A DNA stretch of 64,000 nucleotides from Streptococcus anginosus. GTDB taxonomy: Bacteria > Bacillota > Bacilli > Lactobacillales > Streptococcaceae. The DNA lies in the NCBI RefSeq assembly GCF_900636475.1, contig NZ_LR134283.1:992001-1056000 (forward strand), read 5' to 3'. Below the pieces are notes generated by a model. The model was not told the origin of the DNA, did not search any database, and saw only the letters and a program-made list of their open reading frames with translations. Numbering within the stretch: position 1 is the first letter of the stretch; each line of letters begins with the position of its first letter. A program made the translations under genes and the position numbers. This document shows positions 45,045-54,825 of the stretch, piece by piece.

Positions 45045-45158
45045 GGAAATCTCCTTTATCTCTGATTTTTCAGTTCTATTATACTGTATTTTCTAGTTTA
45101 TTTCAAACGCTTTCAAGGTGCTTGCTTATGTTTTCAAGAATACTATTAGTGAATAAAA

Positions 45159-45180
45159 AAGAAGTAGAAAACCACTTCTT
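45159..45180 (-). terminator. Terminator of the liv operon
   Basis: AAGAAGT pairs with ACTTCTT and is followed on the minus strand by six Ts, just past the livF stop. Confidence 0.8.
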
Positions 45181-45190
45181 TCTCCTTTTT

Positions 45191-45901
45191 TCACCCACCG
45201 AGATAAGCCTTGCGGACTTCATCGGAAGCGAGCAATTCTTTTCCTGTGCCAGACAAGACAATGTTTCCTGTTTCTAAAACGTAGCCACGGTCAGCAATCG
45301 AGAGGGCTTTATTAGCATTTTGCTCAATCAATAAAACAGTTGTACCTTGCTTTTGAATATCTTGAATAATATCAAAAATTTCTTGAATGAAGAGAGGAGC
45401 CAGTCCCATTGAAGGCTCATCTAAAAGCAGAAGTTTTGGAGTAGACATAAGAGCTCGTCCCATAGCAAGCATCTGCTGCTCACCTCCAGAAAGAGTTGCA
45501 GCATCTTGATTTTTACGTTCCTCTAAACGCGGAAAACGTGAAAAAACTTTCTTTAGATTCGCTTGATTTTCATCACGATTTGTCTTTAGAAAAGCACCCA
45601 TTTCTAGGTTTTCCAAAACAGTCAGGCCTGGGAAAACATGGCGTCCTTCGGGTACCTGAGAAAGTCCTGCTGCTACAATTTTCTGAGCAGGAACTTTTTG
45701 AATTTCATTTCCTAGAAACTCAATTTTTCCTGCACTTGGACGAACCAGTCCTGAAATGGTCCGAAGAATCGTCGTTTTTCCAGCACCATTGGCACCGATG
45801 AGAGAAACAACTTCGCCCTCGTTGACTTCAAAGCTGACATCTCGGACAGCCTGAATCATGCCATAATGGACGGAAAGATTTTCAACTTTAAGCATAGACA
45901 T
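45191..45901 (-). CDS. livF: Branched-chain amino acid ABC transporter ATPase LivF
   Basis: A 236-residue ATPase with GANGAGKTT, LSGGEQQML and LLLDEPSMGLAP. The MGLAP after Walker B is specific to LivF. It pairs with LivG under the LivHM membrane complex to import leucine, isoleucine and valine. Its start overlaps the livG stop. Confidence 0.94.
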   Translation of the reverse strand: MSMLKVENLSVHYGMIQAVRDVSFEVNEGEVVSLIGANGAGKTTILRTISGLVRPSAGKIEFLGNEIQKVPAQKIVAAGLSQVPEGRHVFPGLTVLENLEMGAFLKTNRDENQANLKKVFSRFPRLEERKNQDAATLSGGEQQMLAMGRALMSTPKLLLLDEPSMGLAPLFIQEIFDIIQDIQKQGTTVLLIEQNANKALSIADRGYVLETGNIVLSGTGKELLASDEVRKAYLGG

Positions 45902-46665
45902 TAGGCTTCACCTCCCAAATAGGCTTCGATAACACGCTTATCATTTTTGATCTCGTCAGGAGTTCCGTGTGCGATCAAACGACCATACTCCAATACATAA
46001 ATTCGTTCCGTCACTTCCATGACTAAGCTCATGTCATGCTCAATCAGCATGATTGTGATTTGGAATTCATTTTTTATGCGACGAATTAACTCTGTCAATT
46101 CTGCTGTTTCCTGCGGATTCATTCCCGCAGCAGGCTCATCAAGAAAGAGAATTTTTGGTTCTGTTGCTAGAGCACGCACAATTTCCAAACGACGTTGTTG
46201 ACCGTAAGCTAAATTCTTAGCAAGTGTTTCTGCTTCACCGTCTAGGTCAAAGATTTTTAGTAATTCCAGAGCCTTCTCACGCAATTCTGCTTCATTTTTA
46301 TAGAAAGCTGGCAAACGAAAGAAGCTAGCAAAAACATGTGCTTTGTGGTGATTTCCCAAAGCAATCAAGACATTCTCTAAGACTGTCAAATCTTTAAACA
46401 AGCGAATATTTTGGAATGTCCGACTGAGCCCTAAAGAAGCAATCTTATAAGGAGCCTTGCCATTGAGCAAATGCCCATCCAAGGTCACGCTTCCTTCACT
46501 TGGCTCATAAACACCGGTCAGTAAATTAAATAAAGTTGTTTTTCCTGCACCATTTGGACCAATGAGACCGACTAATTCCCCATCATTCAGCTCCAAGGTT
46601 ACATCACCAACAGCAGTCAACCCACCGAAATTTTTTGTTAGATTTTTTACATCAAGAAGCGCCAT
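45901..46665 (-). CDS. livG: Branched-chain amino acid ABC transporter ATPase LivG
   Basis: A 254-residue ATPase with GPNGAGKTT, LAYGQQRRLEI as the LivG form of the signature, and FLDEPAAGMNPQE. GLSRTFQNIRLF is another LivG mark. It overlaps livM by one base, and the operon reads livH-livM-livG-livF. Confidence 0.94.
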   Translation of the reverse strand: MALLDVKNLTKNFGGLTAVGDVTLELNDGELVGLIGPNGAGKTTLFNLLTGVYEPSEGSVTLDGHLLNGKAPYKIASLGLSRTFQNIRLFKDLTVLENVLIALGNHHKAHVFASFFRLPAFYKNEAELREKALELLKIFDLDGEAETLAKNLAYGQQRRLEIVRALATEPKILFLDEPAAGMNPQETAELTELIRRIKNEFQITIMLIEHDMSLVMEVTERIYVLEYGRLIAHGTPDEIKNDKRVIEAYLGGEA

Positions 46666-47615
46666 TAGTTGACCTCCTTATCTTTTTTAAAGAAGCGTGA
46701 GAGGCTTAATTCCCATGTACCAAGAAGTCCTCCTGGACGGAAAATCATCACCAAAATCAAAGCAAGAGAGTAGATAATCATCCGAATACTTGCTACATTT
46801 TGAAGTACCATGTTTAAAATTCCCAAGACAATCGCTGCAACAATGGTTCCTGTCATGGAACCCAAGCCACCAAATACCACGATAATCAAGACATTGATGC
46901 TATTGATAAAAGTATAATCTTTCGGCACAACAGAGCCAATAAATCCTGCTTGGAGTGAGCCTGCGATACTAGCTGTCATCGCTCCAAAAACAAAGGCAAT
47001 TACTTTGATTTTAGTGGTATTGACCCCTACAGACTCTGCTGCAATTTCATCTTCACGAACTGACAAGGTTGCTCGTCCAATCGGGCTGCGCAAGAAATTG
47101 ATGGTTAAAATAGTTGTGATAACTACAAAGAAATACACCATTTGCCAATTGGTAAAAGCAGGAATACCAAGAATACCCGCAGCTCCATTAGTCAAATCAC
47201 CTCCGTTGATGATTAAAATTCGAATGATTTCAGAAACCCCAAGCGTTGCAATTGCGAGGTAATCACCTTTCAGACGAAGAGTAGGAATCCCTACAACCAA
47301 AGCCACTGCCCCTGCAATCAACGCCCCTAACACCATAGCCGCAAAAAAAGCAGGATAAGTGGCAGATCTTGAGCCAATAATCGCAGCTGCATAAGCACCA
47401 ATTGCCATAAAACCAGCATGTCCCAGAGAAAATTGACCTGAGAAGCCGACAATCAAATTCAACCCTACTGCTAAAATAACGTTAATGCCAATTTGCTGTA
47501 AGATTTGCAAGTAAAAATCATTCAAAACTCCAGCGCTGACAAGGAGAGTCAGCAAACCGTAACCAGCAAGAAGGAGTACAAACCATAAAATATTTACTTT
47601 TACATTCTTTTTCAT
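46665..47615 (-). CDS. livM: Branched-chain amino acid ABC permease LivM
   Basis: A 316-residue permease with eight to nine helices, NLIVGFSGQFSLGHAGFMAIGAY and PTLRLKGDYLAIATLGVSEIIR, and the EAA-like loop in VFGGLGSMTGTIVAAIVLG. It is the second membrane subunit beside LivH, 3 bp after it. Confidence 0.94.
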   Translation of the reverse strand: MKKNVKVNILWFVLLLAGYGLLTLLVSAGVLNDFYLQILQQIGINVILAVGLNLIVGFSGQFSLGHAGFMAIGAYAAAIIGSRSATYPAFFAAMVLGALIAGAVALVVGIPTLRLKGDYLAIATLGVSEIIRILIINGGDLTNGAAGILGIPAFTNWQMVYFFVVITTILTINFLRSPIGRATLSVREDEIAAESVGVNTTKIKVIAFVFGAMTASIAGSLQAGFIGSVVPKDYTFINSINVLIIVVFGGLGSMTGTIVAAIVLGILNMVLQNVASIRMIIYSLALILVMIFRPGGLLGTWELSLSRFFKKDKEVN

Positions 47616-47618
47616 CGC

Positions 47619-48497
47619 TTACACCTTCTCTTTCACATTCTTACCAAGAATACCTGCAGGACGAACAAGCAAGATTAAGATTAAAATGCCATACACAATC
47701 GCATCACGGAAATCTGACATACCAAAAGCTGTCGCAAAGGTTTCTAATAGACCAATGACAAAGCCCCCCAGTGCTGCTCCGGGGATAATACCAATCCCAC
47801 CAAGTACCGCAGCGACAAATGATTTCAACCCTGGTGTCATTCCCATCAAAGGCTCTAAAGAATTGTAATAAAGCGCGATGAGTACACCTGCTGCGCCTGC
47901 CAAAGCAGAACCTAAAGCAAAAGTGAAACTAATTGTACGATTGACATTGATTCCCATTAGCTGCGCTGCATCACTATCGACCGAAACTGCCCTCATCGCT
48001 TTCCCCATTTTGGTCTTTTGAACAATGACTTGCAATAACACCATCAAGATTAAGGAAATGACCAAAATCATCAGTTGGATATTGGTGAGACTAATCGGTC
48101 CAAAATTATAACGAACCGTTTCAATCACTTGCGGGAACGAACGAGTATTGGCTCCCACAAAATAGACCATCACATATTCCAAGAAAAACGAAACACCAAT
48201 CGCAGTAATCAAAGCTGCAATCCGAGTCGAATTTCTCAGTGGACGATACGCCAGAAACTCGACCAGCACACCTAAAGCTGCCGTCCCAATCATTGCCAAA
48301 ATCAAGGCAAGGAAAAAGTTAAGATGAAGGGAGTTAATCAGGAAATAGCCCATAAAAGCACCCATCATATAAATGTCTCCATGAGCGAAGTTGATGAGCT
48401 TGATAATCCCATAAACCATGGTATAGCCGAGAGCGAGCAAAGCATAGACACTCCCCAGAATCAGACCATTAACAAGTTGTTGGAGCATGGCCACCAC
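47619..48497 (-). CDS. livH: Branched-chain amino acid ABC permease LivH
   Basis: A 292-residue permease with GLILGSVYALLALGYTMVYG, INFAHGDIYMMGAFMGY and VLGGIGIIPGAALGGFVIGL, all LivH landmarks. The start is a GTG at 48497 or the ATG at 48488. A TATAAT box on the minus strand at about 48515-48520 suggests a promoter of its own, after the terminator that follows livJ. Confidence 0.93.
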   Translation of the reverse strand: MVAMLQQLVNGLILGSVYALLALGYTMVYGIIKLINFAHGDIYMMGAFMGYFLINSLHLNFFLALILAMIGTAALGVLVEFLAYRPLRNSTRIAALITAIGVSFFLEYVMVYFVGANTRSFPQVIETVRYNFGPISLTNIQLMILVISLILMVLLQVIVQKTKMGKAMRAVSVDSDAAQLMGINVNRTISFTFALGSALAGAAGVLIALYYNSLEPLMGMTPGLKSFVAAVLGGIGIIPGAALGGFVIGLLETFATAFGMSDFRDAIVYGILILILLVRPAGILGKNVKEKV

Positions 48498-48875
48498 ACT
48501 TTCTAATTATAATATAGAAGAAAGAACTATGTGATTGTTCACATTTTCTTATCTATCGTGAAAAAAGAGCGAGTCAAGCCATCATTTCAAAAAAATGATT
48601 TTTCTCACTCATCTATTCTAAGTTTGAACAAATGAGACCGTTAAACCTTTTAAGTCTCACTTCACAGTTGATTACTTTTCAACGGCTTAAAACATATCTA
48701 ACAATCAATCACTAGGTCTTACAAACCTTAATGAAACATATTTTTAAGACTAAGACTTTTGTCCCGCCTCTTTTCTTTTAACCCGTATAAAGAGAAGTAA
48801 CTATCTACGATGTTCACCATAAATAGTTACTCTTTTATACACTATAAAATATATTTTAAGCAATCCTGCAAATGA
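48498..48875. other. Gap between livJ and livH: terminator, repeat remnant and promoter
   Basis: This 378-bp gap holds the livJ terminator (48791-48836), an element with GACTTTTGTCCCGCCTC at its edge that belongs to the intergenic repeat family, a hairpin around 48585-48620 (ATCATTT / AAATGAT), and the livH promoter near 48515. No ORF is convincing. Confidence 0.6.
48791..48836 (-). terminator. Terminator after livJ
   Basis: AGAGAAGTAACTAT and ATAGTTACTCTTTT form a long near-perfect stem 40 bp past the livJ stop. It should let the binding protein be made in excess over the permease genes. Confidence 0.7.
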
Positions 48876-50039
48876 TTACGGCTTAACCGTTTCAGCTGCT
48901 GTGACCTTCCCATTGTTCATGGTCATCATAAAGGCTGTTTTAACAGTGTTATGATTCTTATCAAAGCTGGTATCACCTGTTACACCTTCAAAATTCTTTG
49001 TCTTAGCAAGATTGTCTTTGATGTCAACAGATGTTTTAGCACCCTTAGCAGCATTGGCAACAAGATAAACAGAGTCGTATGCTAGCGCTGCAAATGTTGA
49101 AGGTTCTTCATTCTTGTATTTAGCTTTGTAAGCTTCAAGGAATTTCTTTGCTTTATCTGAGACATCAACTGTTGAAGAGAAGCCTGAGATATAGTAGATA
49201 TTTGAAGCTTTAGCTGGTGTTGCTTGTTGGACAAATTCTTCGCCATTAAAGCCGTCACCACCAACGATTGGCTTATCAATGCCCATACCACGCGCTTGGT
49301 TTACAATTTTACCAGCTTCTGTATAATATCCAGGTACGATAATGGCATCAAAATCTTTGCCTTCCATTTTGGTAAGAGCTGCTTGGAAGTCGGTATCACC
49401 AGCGACAAACTTTTCATCTGCAACAATCTCACCTTTGTAGGCATTACGGAAAGCTTTTGCAACACCTTTCGCATAGTCACTTGAGTTATCTGTATAAAGT
49501 ACAACTTTTTTCGCTTTTAACGTTTCTGTAACATATTTAGAAATGATTTTCCCTTGGAAACTGTCTTGGAAAGTTCCGATGAATAAGTATTCTTGATTTT
49601 TCGTCAAACCGTCTTGTGTCGCACTAGGTGAAATCAAAGGCACACCTGCTTTTGTCGCATTGGGAACTGCCGCTGCTGTTGCACCAGAAGTTGCAGGTCC
49701 TACGACTGCATTTACTTTTGATTGGGTTACCAAGTTAGTCGTAACAGAAGCAGCTTCTGCTGTTTCAGATTTATTATCCTTGTCAACAACTTCAAGTTTC
49801 TTGCCATCAATACCACCGGCTTTGTTGATTTCATCAACAGCCAGTTGGGCACCTTTTTGTTCGGCTGTTCCATAAGCTGCTGTTGCACCAGTTTCTTCAA
49901 AGTTAAATCCAATTTTAATGGTCTTATCAGCAACTTTTGTACCAGTTGCATTGGAACCACCTGACTTTACTTCCCCACAAGCGGCAAGAAGGGCAACACT
50001 TGCAAGGGCAACAAATGATAGAGCAAATTTTTTCTTCAT
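48876..50039 (-). CDS. livJ: Branched-chain amino acid-binding lipoprotein LivJ
   Basis: A 387-residue extracellular binding protein. The lipoprotein signal peptide ends LLAAC with Cys21, and the type I periplasmic-binding fold follows (KIGFNFEETGATAAYGTAEQKGAQLAVDEIN; VVGPATSGATAAAVP; YYISGFSSTVDVS). I start it at the ATG at 50039, which follows CGAGGAGATAAG, rather than at an in-frame codon further upstream that crosses the promoter. It supplies the LivHMGF importer. The promoter carries a CodY box. Confidence 0.95.
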   Translation of the reverse strand: MKKKFALSFVALASVALLAACGEVKSGGSNATGTKVADKTIKIGFNFEETGATAAYGTAEQKGAQLAVDEINKAGGIDGKKLEVVDKDNKSETAEAASVTTNLVTQSKVNAVVGPATSGATAAAVPNATKAGVPLISPSATQDGLTKNQEYLFIGTFQDSFQGKIISKYVTETLKAKKVVLYTDNSSDYAKGVAKAFRNAYKGEIVADEKFVAGDTDFQAALTKMEGKDFDAIIVPGYYTEAGKIVNQARGMGIDKPIVGGDGFNGEEFVQQATPAKASNIYYISGFSSTVDVSDKAKKFLEAYKAKYKNEEPSTFAALAYDSVYLVANAAKGAKTSVDIKDNLAKTKNFEGVTGDTSFDKNHNTVKTAFMMTMNNGKVTAAETVKP

Positions 50040-50074
50040 ATTCTTATCTCCTCGTTCCGAAATGATATGTTTAG

Positions 50075-50103
50075 AATATATCGAATTATCTGACAATTGT
50101 CAA
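50075..50103 (-). promoter_or_regulatory. livJ promoter with CodY box in the spacer
   Basis: A perfect -35 TTGACA (50098-50103) and a -10 TATATT (50075-50080) are 17 bp apart. The spacer holds AATTGTCAGATAATT (50084-50098), which matches the CodY consensus AATTTTCWGAAAATT at 13 of 15 positions. Repression by CodY with branched-chain amino acids and GTP is the expected control. Confidence 0.75.
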
Positions 50104-50121
50104 GTGGTAAATGAGATTTTT

Positions 50122-50391
50122 TTATATGTTTACGTTTTCTTTATCTCTAAACAAGCTTCCAACAAAGTCTGTGTCCAATTCTTGAATGTGACAAACCCGT
50201 ACTTGTTTGACATATTTTTCTTTAGATAACTTTTGCATCATCTCTTCTACTTGCTCTGTCGGAATATACAACTGGAGGTAACGATGCTTTTTAGAATGGT
50301 AGACAATATCGCCAATAGTTTCTATTTTTTTCACATCTCGATTGTAATACAAATACACAATCAAACCTGTTCGTTCTTCTTTTTTAAACAT
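50122..50391 (-). CDS. YlbG-family (DUF2129) protein
   Basis: An 89-residue cytoplasmic protein beginning [23 protein letters not shown], with [14 protein letters not shown] and [15 protein letters not shown]. These are the conserved stretches of the YlbG/UPF0298 family, whose function is unknown. The ATG at 50391 matches the family start; longer in-frame extensions overlap the clpP terminator. Its position between clpP and livJ is conserved in streptococci. Confidence 0.88.
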   Translation of the reverse strand: MFKKEERTGLIVYLYYNRDVKKIETIGDIVYHSKKHRYLQLYIPTEQVEEMMQKLSKEKYVKQVRVCHIQELDTDFVGSLFRDKENVNI

Positions 50392-50431
50392 GAGTTTTCT
50401 TTCTAACATTTTTTCATTTATAAGTATATCA

Positions 50432-50459
50432 AAAAAATGCCCATCAGAGGACATTTTTT
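50432..50459 (-). terminator. Terminator after clpP
   Basis: AAAAAATG and CATTTTTT with inner CC/GG pairs form a hairpin with a T run on the minus strand between clpP and ylbG. Confidence 0.75.
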
Positions 50460-50481
50460 TCAGATAATAGCAAATAGAGCA

Positions 50482-51072
50482 TTAGTTCAAGTTGTTATTT
50501 GCCATGATTTCATCAATGAAACCATAATCTAGCGTTTCTTGAGCACTCATCCAGTAGTCACGTTCAGCATCTTTATGAACTTGCTTAATGGTTTTCCCTG
50601 AATTATCCGCAAGGATTTTCTCCAAGTTATTCCGGGTTTTCAGCAAATGCTCAGCCGCAATCGCCATATCGGTTTGTTGCGTACCGCTACCAGTTCCGCC
50701 CATTGGTTGGTGAATCAGGTATTCTGCATTCGGCAACATGAAGCGCTTGCCTTTAGCACCACTTGAAGCAATAATGGTTCCCATGGAAGCAGCCATCCCC
50801 ATGACAATTGTTTGGACATCTGATTTGATGAAGTTCATGGTATCAACAATCGCTAGACCAGCTGATACGGAACCGCCTGGCGTATTGATGTAAAGATAAA
50901 TATCTTTGGTATTATCCTGCGCATCAAGAAAAAGTAATTGCGCAATAATGGAATTAGCCATATTGTCCTCAACAGGACCCGTCAGCATAATAATGCGATC
51001 TTTTAATAAGCGTGAGTAAATATCGTAGGAACGTTCTCCACGGCTTGTTTGTTCAATAACTACAGGAATCAT
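50482..51072 (-). CDS. clpP: ATP-dependent Clp protease proteolytic subunit
   Basis: A 196-residue serine protease subunit that forms the two-ring chamber used by ClpX, ClpC and ClpE. The catalytic triad is Ser96 (GMAASMG), His121 (YLIHQPMGG) and Asp172 (RDYWMSAQE). It has its own heat-shock promoter with a CtsR box and a terminator. Confidence 0.97.
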   Translation of the reverse strand: MIPVVIEQTSRGERSYDIYSRLLKDRIIMLTGPVEDNMANSIIAQLLFLDAQDNTKDIYLYINTPGGSVSAGLAIVDTMNFIKSDVQTIVMGMAASMGTIIASSGAKGKRFMLPNAEYLIHQPMGGTGSGTQQTDMAIAAEHLLKTRNNLEKILADNSGKTIKQVHKDAERDYWMSAQETLDYGFIDEIMANNNLN

Positions 51073-51143
51073 TGTATTCTCCTTTTCATCTGATATTTTA
51101 ATCTGACTAACAATTTTTAGTGAGATTTTTCAAATATGAGACT

Positions 51144-51173
51144 ATTATAGCCTTTTGGTCAAAAAAGGTCAAA
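51144..51173 (-). promoter_or_regulatory. clpP promoter overlapped by a CtsR box
   Basis: The CtsR operator GGTCAAAAAAGGTCAAA (51157-51173) is a perfect heptad repeat. Its right half supplies the -35 TTGACC (51167-51172), 17 bp from the -10 TATAAT (51144-51149). CtsR binding would block RNA polymerase directly. Confidence 0.88.
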
Positions 51174-51184
51174 CATAAAACTCA

Positions 51185-51814
51185 TTATTTTGTACCGAAA
51201 AGACGATCTCCTGCATCTCCCAATCCTGGAACGATATAGCCGTTTTCATTCAAATGATCATCAAGGGCTGCTGTAAAGATTTCCACGTCTGGGTGAGCTT
51301 CTTGTAAAGCTTTCACACCTTCTGGCGCTGAAACAAGGCAGACAAATTTAATATTGTGTGCTCCGCGTTTTTTCAATGAATCAATGGCTAAAATAGCTGA
51401 ACCACCTGTCGCCAGCATGGGATCTACCACAAAGATTTGACGTTGGCTAATGTCTTCTGGTAACTTCACAAGGTACTCAACTGGTTTTAGGGTTTCTTCG
51501 TCGCGATACATGCCAATATGTCCGACTTTAGCAGCTGGCACAAGGCTCAAAAGACCGTCCACCATACCGATACCTGCACGTAAAATTGGGACAATAGCTA
51601 ATTTTTTACCAGCCAATTGTTTTTGAACCGTCTTTGTAATGGGCGTTTCAATTTCCACATCTTCTAATGGTAAGTCACGTAAAACTTCATAGCCCATCAG
51701 CATAGCAATTTCATTTACTAACTCACGAAAAGCCTTAGTAGAGGTATCCGTACGACGTAAGATAGACAATTTATGCTGAATGAGCGGATGTGCGATCACT
51801 TGAAATTTTTCCAT
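51185..51814 (-). CDS. upp: Uracil phosphoribosyltransferase
   Basis: A 209-residue enzyme making UMP from uracil and PRPP. It has [49 protein letters not shown] and the PRPP loop [11 protein letters not shown], and ends [16 protein letters not shown]. The ATG at 51814 follows GAAGGAAAAC and is the family start. Confidence 0.96.
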   Translation of the reverse strand: MEKFQVIAHPLIQHKLSILRRTDTSTKAFRELVNEIAMLMGYEVLRDLPLEDVEIETPITKTVQKQLAGKKLAIVPILRAGIGMVDGLLSLVPAAKVGHIGMYRDEETLKPVEYLVKLPEDISQRQIFVVDPMLATGGSAILAIDSLKKRGAHNIKFVCLVSAPEGVKALQEAHPDVEIFTAALDDHLNENGYIVPGLGDAGDRLFGTK

Positions 51815-51867
51815 GATTGGTTTTCCTTCTTTCAATTTATTCTTCTTATTATATCAAAAAAACATAA

Positions 51868-51894
51868 AAAAGGCTCGTGACAAACAAGCCTTTT
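51868..51894 (-). terminator. Terminator after mgtA
   Basis: AAAAGGCT pairs with AGCCTTTT around an 11-base loop, with further Ts on the minus strand. Confidence 0.8.
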
Positions 51895-51911
51895 CAAAGA
51901 TTGTCAATTGC

Positions 51912-54566
51912 TTACAACCATTCATGGTATTTCTTAATATAAAGATGCTTCACAAACGTAACACTTACCATATACAAAATCATGACAAGGATTAAGAATA
52001 AGAAATAAGTACCGTTTAATGGAGCCACTTTTAAAAGCGTAGCAAAAGGACCGTAGGGTAATAAGGTTACAAAGAACACGGCTGCTAGGGTTGTCATGAC
52101 TACGGACAAAGCCGGCCTGCTTTGAATAAACGGCAGTTTAGGTGAGCGCAGCATGTAGATAACCATGGTTTGCGTCCACATGGACTCAATAAACCAACCT
52201 GTTTGGAAAATGGTGATGAACTCGCTAGACATCCCATGATGATAAACAGAACCTGTCATCATCGGTGCAATGATAAAGAACAAAATCAAGAAGGTCATAC
52301 AGTCAAAAATAGAACTGATTGGACCAATCCAAGCCATGAAGCGCGTGATGGATTTGGCACTCCAAATGCGCGGTTTTTGCAAAAATTCACGGTCGACATT
52401 GTCAAATGGTAAAGCGATACAAGAAATGTCATAAACCAAATTCAACACAATCAAATGAATCGGTGCCATGGGCAAAAATGGTAAGAAAATACTTGAGATT
52501 AGCAAGGAAAAGATATTTCCGAAGTTGGAACTCACTGTCATCTTGATGTACTTGGTCATGTTGGCATAGACTTTTCGACCTTCCACTAAGCCTTTTTCAA
52601 GCACCAATAAGTCTTTATCTAACAGAATAACATCAGCTGTTTCTTTCGCAATATCAACAGCTGTATCAACTGAAATCCCTACATCAGCTACTTTCATAGA
52701 AGGTGCATCATTGATGCCGTCTCCCATATAACCAACCTTGTGCCCATTTGCTTTCAGCTGCAAAATGATACGCGCTTTTTGGTCGGGAGATAATTTCGCA
52801 AAAACAGTTGTGGTTTCAACAACTTTGCTCAATTCGTCATCCGACATCGTTTCAATCACAGAACCAAGTAGGATATGTTCTGCATCTAACCCAACTTTCT
52901 CACAGACCGCTTCTGTGACTTTTTCATTGTCACCTGTCAAAATTTTGGTGGCAACACCATATTCTGCTAAAGCCTTGATAGCAGGCGCTGCAGAAGGTTT
53001 TGGCGGGTCAAGAAAGGCAAGATACCCTGTCAAAATCATGTCTGACTCATCTTCTACTGTGTATTCATAGTCAGCATCTAAGTCTGAGCGATAGCTGACG
53101 CCCAGCACACGCAATCCTTGTTCATTTAACTGTGCAACTTCTGCTAAAATTTCTTGGCGAATCTCTTCTGTCAAAGGAAGGATTTCCCCTTTGTCTTCGA
53201 CATAATTTGAAATAGATAGCATTTCCTCCAAAGCGCCTTTTGTCACCATACTAACCATATTTTCATCGTCTTTAACAAGAACACTCATACGACGACGCTC
53301 AAAGTCAAAAGGTAATTCATCAATCTTCTTAAAAGTTTGGTCCAAGTTGCGAACAATTTCGTGCTTTTCTGCTTCTTTTTCCGTCCGATTGATAATAGCA
53401 CGATCCATCAGATTTTTTAGCCCTGTTTGATAATACGAATTAAGATATGCTCTGCGAAGAACAGCTAAATCAAGCTCTCCATGAATATCAAGCGGATATT
53501 CCAAAACGATCTCATCTTGTGTCAGCGTTCCTGTTTTATCCGTACAAAGAATATCAATCGCTCCCAAATCTTGAATAGCATTAAGTTTCTTGATAACAAC
53601 TTTTTCTTTTGCCATAAGAATGGAACCCTTAGCCAAGCTCGCAGTGATGACCATAGGCAACATTTCTGGTGTTAAACCGACACCAACACTTAATGCAAAT
53701 ACACCAGCCTCCAGCCAATCTCCGTCTGTCAGACCATTGATAAGAAAGACAATGGGTACAAGTACCAACATGAGACGAATGAGCAACCATGAAATGCTGT
53801 TCATTTCCCGCTCAAATGAAGTTGGTTCATCATAAGTATTGAGCGTTTGCTCAATAGCACCCATCTTGGTATCATCTCCAACAACCAGAACAAGGGCAAT
53901 GGCACGACCAGAAATCACATTGGTTCCCATAAAAGCAAGGGCTTCAGATTCAAGCAAGCTATCTGCCTCTTTTGCCTCACATTTATCCAGCGCCATTTTT
54001 TCAACAGCATCACTTTCGCCTGTCAAGCCTGACTGTTGCACGAAGAAGTCGCGCGAATCCAAGATTAGCACATCTGCTGGCAACATATCTCCTGCACTCA
54101 AGCGAATAATGTCTCCTACCACTAATTCTGTAATTGGAATTTCTTGCTCTTTTCCCTCACGAACGACTGTCACTGTATTGACAATCATACGTGAAAGATT
54201 GCTGGCTGCTTTGTCGCTCCGCAATTCTTGCACAAAGCGAATACTACCAGACAACAAAACAAGGACAACAATGATGATAAATGTCGTCGGATCTTCTTGC
54301 CCAGGCTTTGCCAGCCAAACATTGGTCACCAAGGATACCAATGCAATGAGTAAAAGAATAACGGTAAACGGGTTGATAATAGACTCATAAATTTTTTTAA
54401 CAATTGAATCTTCTTGCCCTTTGGTCAATTCATTTTCACCGTATAGATCACGATTTTCTTCTACTTGCTCTTCTGTCAGTCCTGCTCTGGAAGTGTTGAA
54501 AAAGGTCATCGTGTCCCCTACAGACATACGAAGAGCATCTGTTAATCTTTCTTTTGCTGTTTTCAC
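51912..54566 (-). CDS. mgtA: Magnesium-importing P-type ATPase
   Basis: An 884-residue P3B ATPase. The actuator TGES is in QSGLTGESDAVEK, the phosphorylation site is CTDKTGTLTQDEIVLE, and GDGINDAPSMKVADVGISVD follows. The C-terminal helices include IHLIVLNLVYDISCIALPFDNVD, the ND-rich segment specific to magnesium ATPases. The start is a GTG at 54566 with GAGGAG 9 bp upstream. The 480-bp leader contains a promoter, an M-box riboswitch, a terminator and a short ORF, so it is induced when magnesium is low. Confidence 0.95.
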   Translation of the reverse strand: MKTAKERLTDALRMSVGDTMTFFNTSRAGLTEEQVEENRDLYGENELTKGQEDSIVKKIYESIINPFTVILLLIALVSLVTNVWLAKPGQEDPTTFIIIVVLVLLSGSIRFVQELRSDKAASNLSRMIVNTVTVVREGKEQEIPITELVVGDIIRLSAGDMLPADVLILDSRDFFVQQSGLTGESDAVEKMALDKCEAKEADSLLESEALAFMGTNVISGRAIALVLVVGDDTKMGAIEQTLNTYDEPTSFEREMNSISWLLIRLMLVLVPIVFLINGLTDGDWLEAGVFALSVGVGLTPEMLPMVITASLAKGSILMAKEKVVIKKLNAIQDLGAIDILCTDKTGTLTQDEIVLEYPLDIHGELDLAVLRRAYLNSYYQTGLKNLMDRAIINRTEKEAEKHEIVRNLDQTFKKIDELPFDFERRRMSVLVKDDENMVSMVTKGALEEMLSISNYVEDKGEILPLTEEIRQEILAEVAQLNEQGLRVLGVSYRSDLDADYEYTVEDESDMILTGYLAFLDPPKPSAAPAIKALAEYGVATKILTGDNEKVTEAVCEKVGLDAEHILLGSVIETMSDDELSKVVETTTVFAKLSPDQKARIILQLKANGHKVGYMGDGINDAPSMKVADVGISVDTAVDIAKETADVILLDKDLLVLEKGLVEGRKVYANMTKYIKMTVSSNFGNIFSLLISSIFLPFLPMAPIHLIVLNLVYDISCIALPFDNVDREFLQKPRIWSAKSITRFMAWIGPISSIFDCMTFLILFFIIAPMMTGSVYHHGMSSEFITIFQTGWFIESMWTQTMVIYMLRSPKLPFIQSRPALSVVMTTLAAVFFVTLLPYGPFATLLKVAPLNGTYFLFLILVMILYMVSVTFVKHLYIKKYHEWL

Positions 54567-54637
54567 TGATTTCTCCTCTATCTAAGACGCATCCAAGCAA
54601 TAAAATAGCTGCACACAGCTTTTTGCTCAGATGTCGT

Positions 54638-54733
54638 TCATTTGCTAGAGTCGATTCCAAAGGGAGCATGAGGAATGCTCAGATATGGCAATCGACTGGT
54701 TTTCTGTTGACTCGGGTGATCATCATTTGGCAT
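54638..54733 (-). CDS. 31-residue proline-rich leader ORF of mgtA
   Basis: An ATG at 54733 behind a very strong ribosome binding site (AAAGGAGTGAGG) opens a 31-codon frame ending TGA at 54638. The peptide starts MPNDDHPSQQKTSRLP and has prolines at 2, 7, 16, 21 and 24. Inside the frame the RNA can form a nested hairpin: AGTCGATT/AATCGACT outside and GAGCAT/ATGCTC inside (54649-54697). The arrangement recalls the Salmonella mgtL proline-codon leader. It lies after the riboswitch terminator and 71 bp before mgtA. Translation is inferred. Confidence 0.55.
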   Translation of the reverse strand: MPNDDHPSQQKTSRLPYLSIPHAPFGIDSSK

Positions 54734-54792
54734 ATTCCTCACTCCTTTCCCTTGCGGTTTTCCTTTTAAAAAATCAGTTCAAAACAATAAAA

Positions 54793-54818
54793 TCCTACCA
54801 TGAAAAAACATGGCAGGA
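54793..54818 (-). terminator. Expression-platform terminator of the M-box
   Basis: TCCTGCCATG and CATGGTAGGA (minus-strand sense) form a 10-bp stem with one wobble and a six-T loop. TTTTATTGTTTT follows on the minus strand. It lies directly after the M-box. Confidence 0.85.
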
Positions 54819-54825
54819 CTGTATG

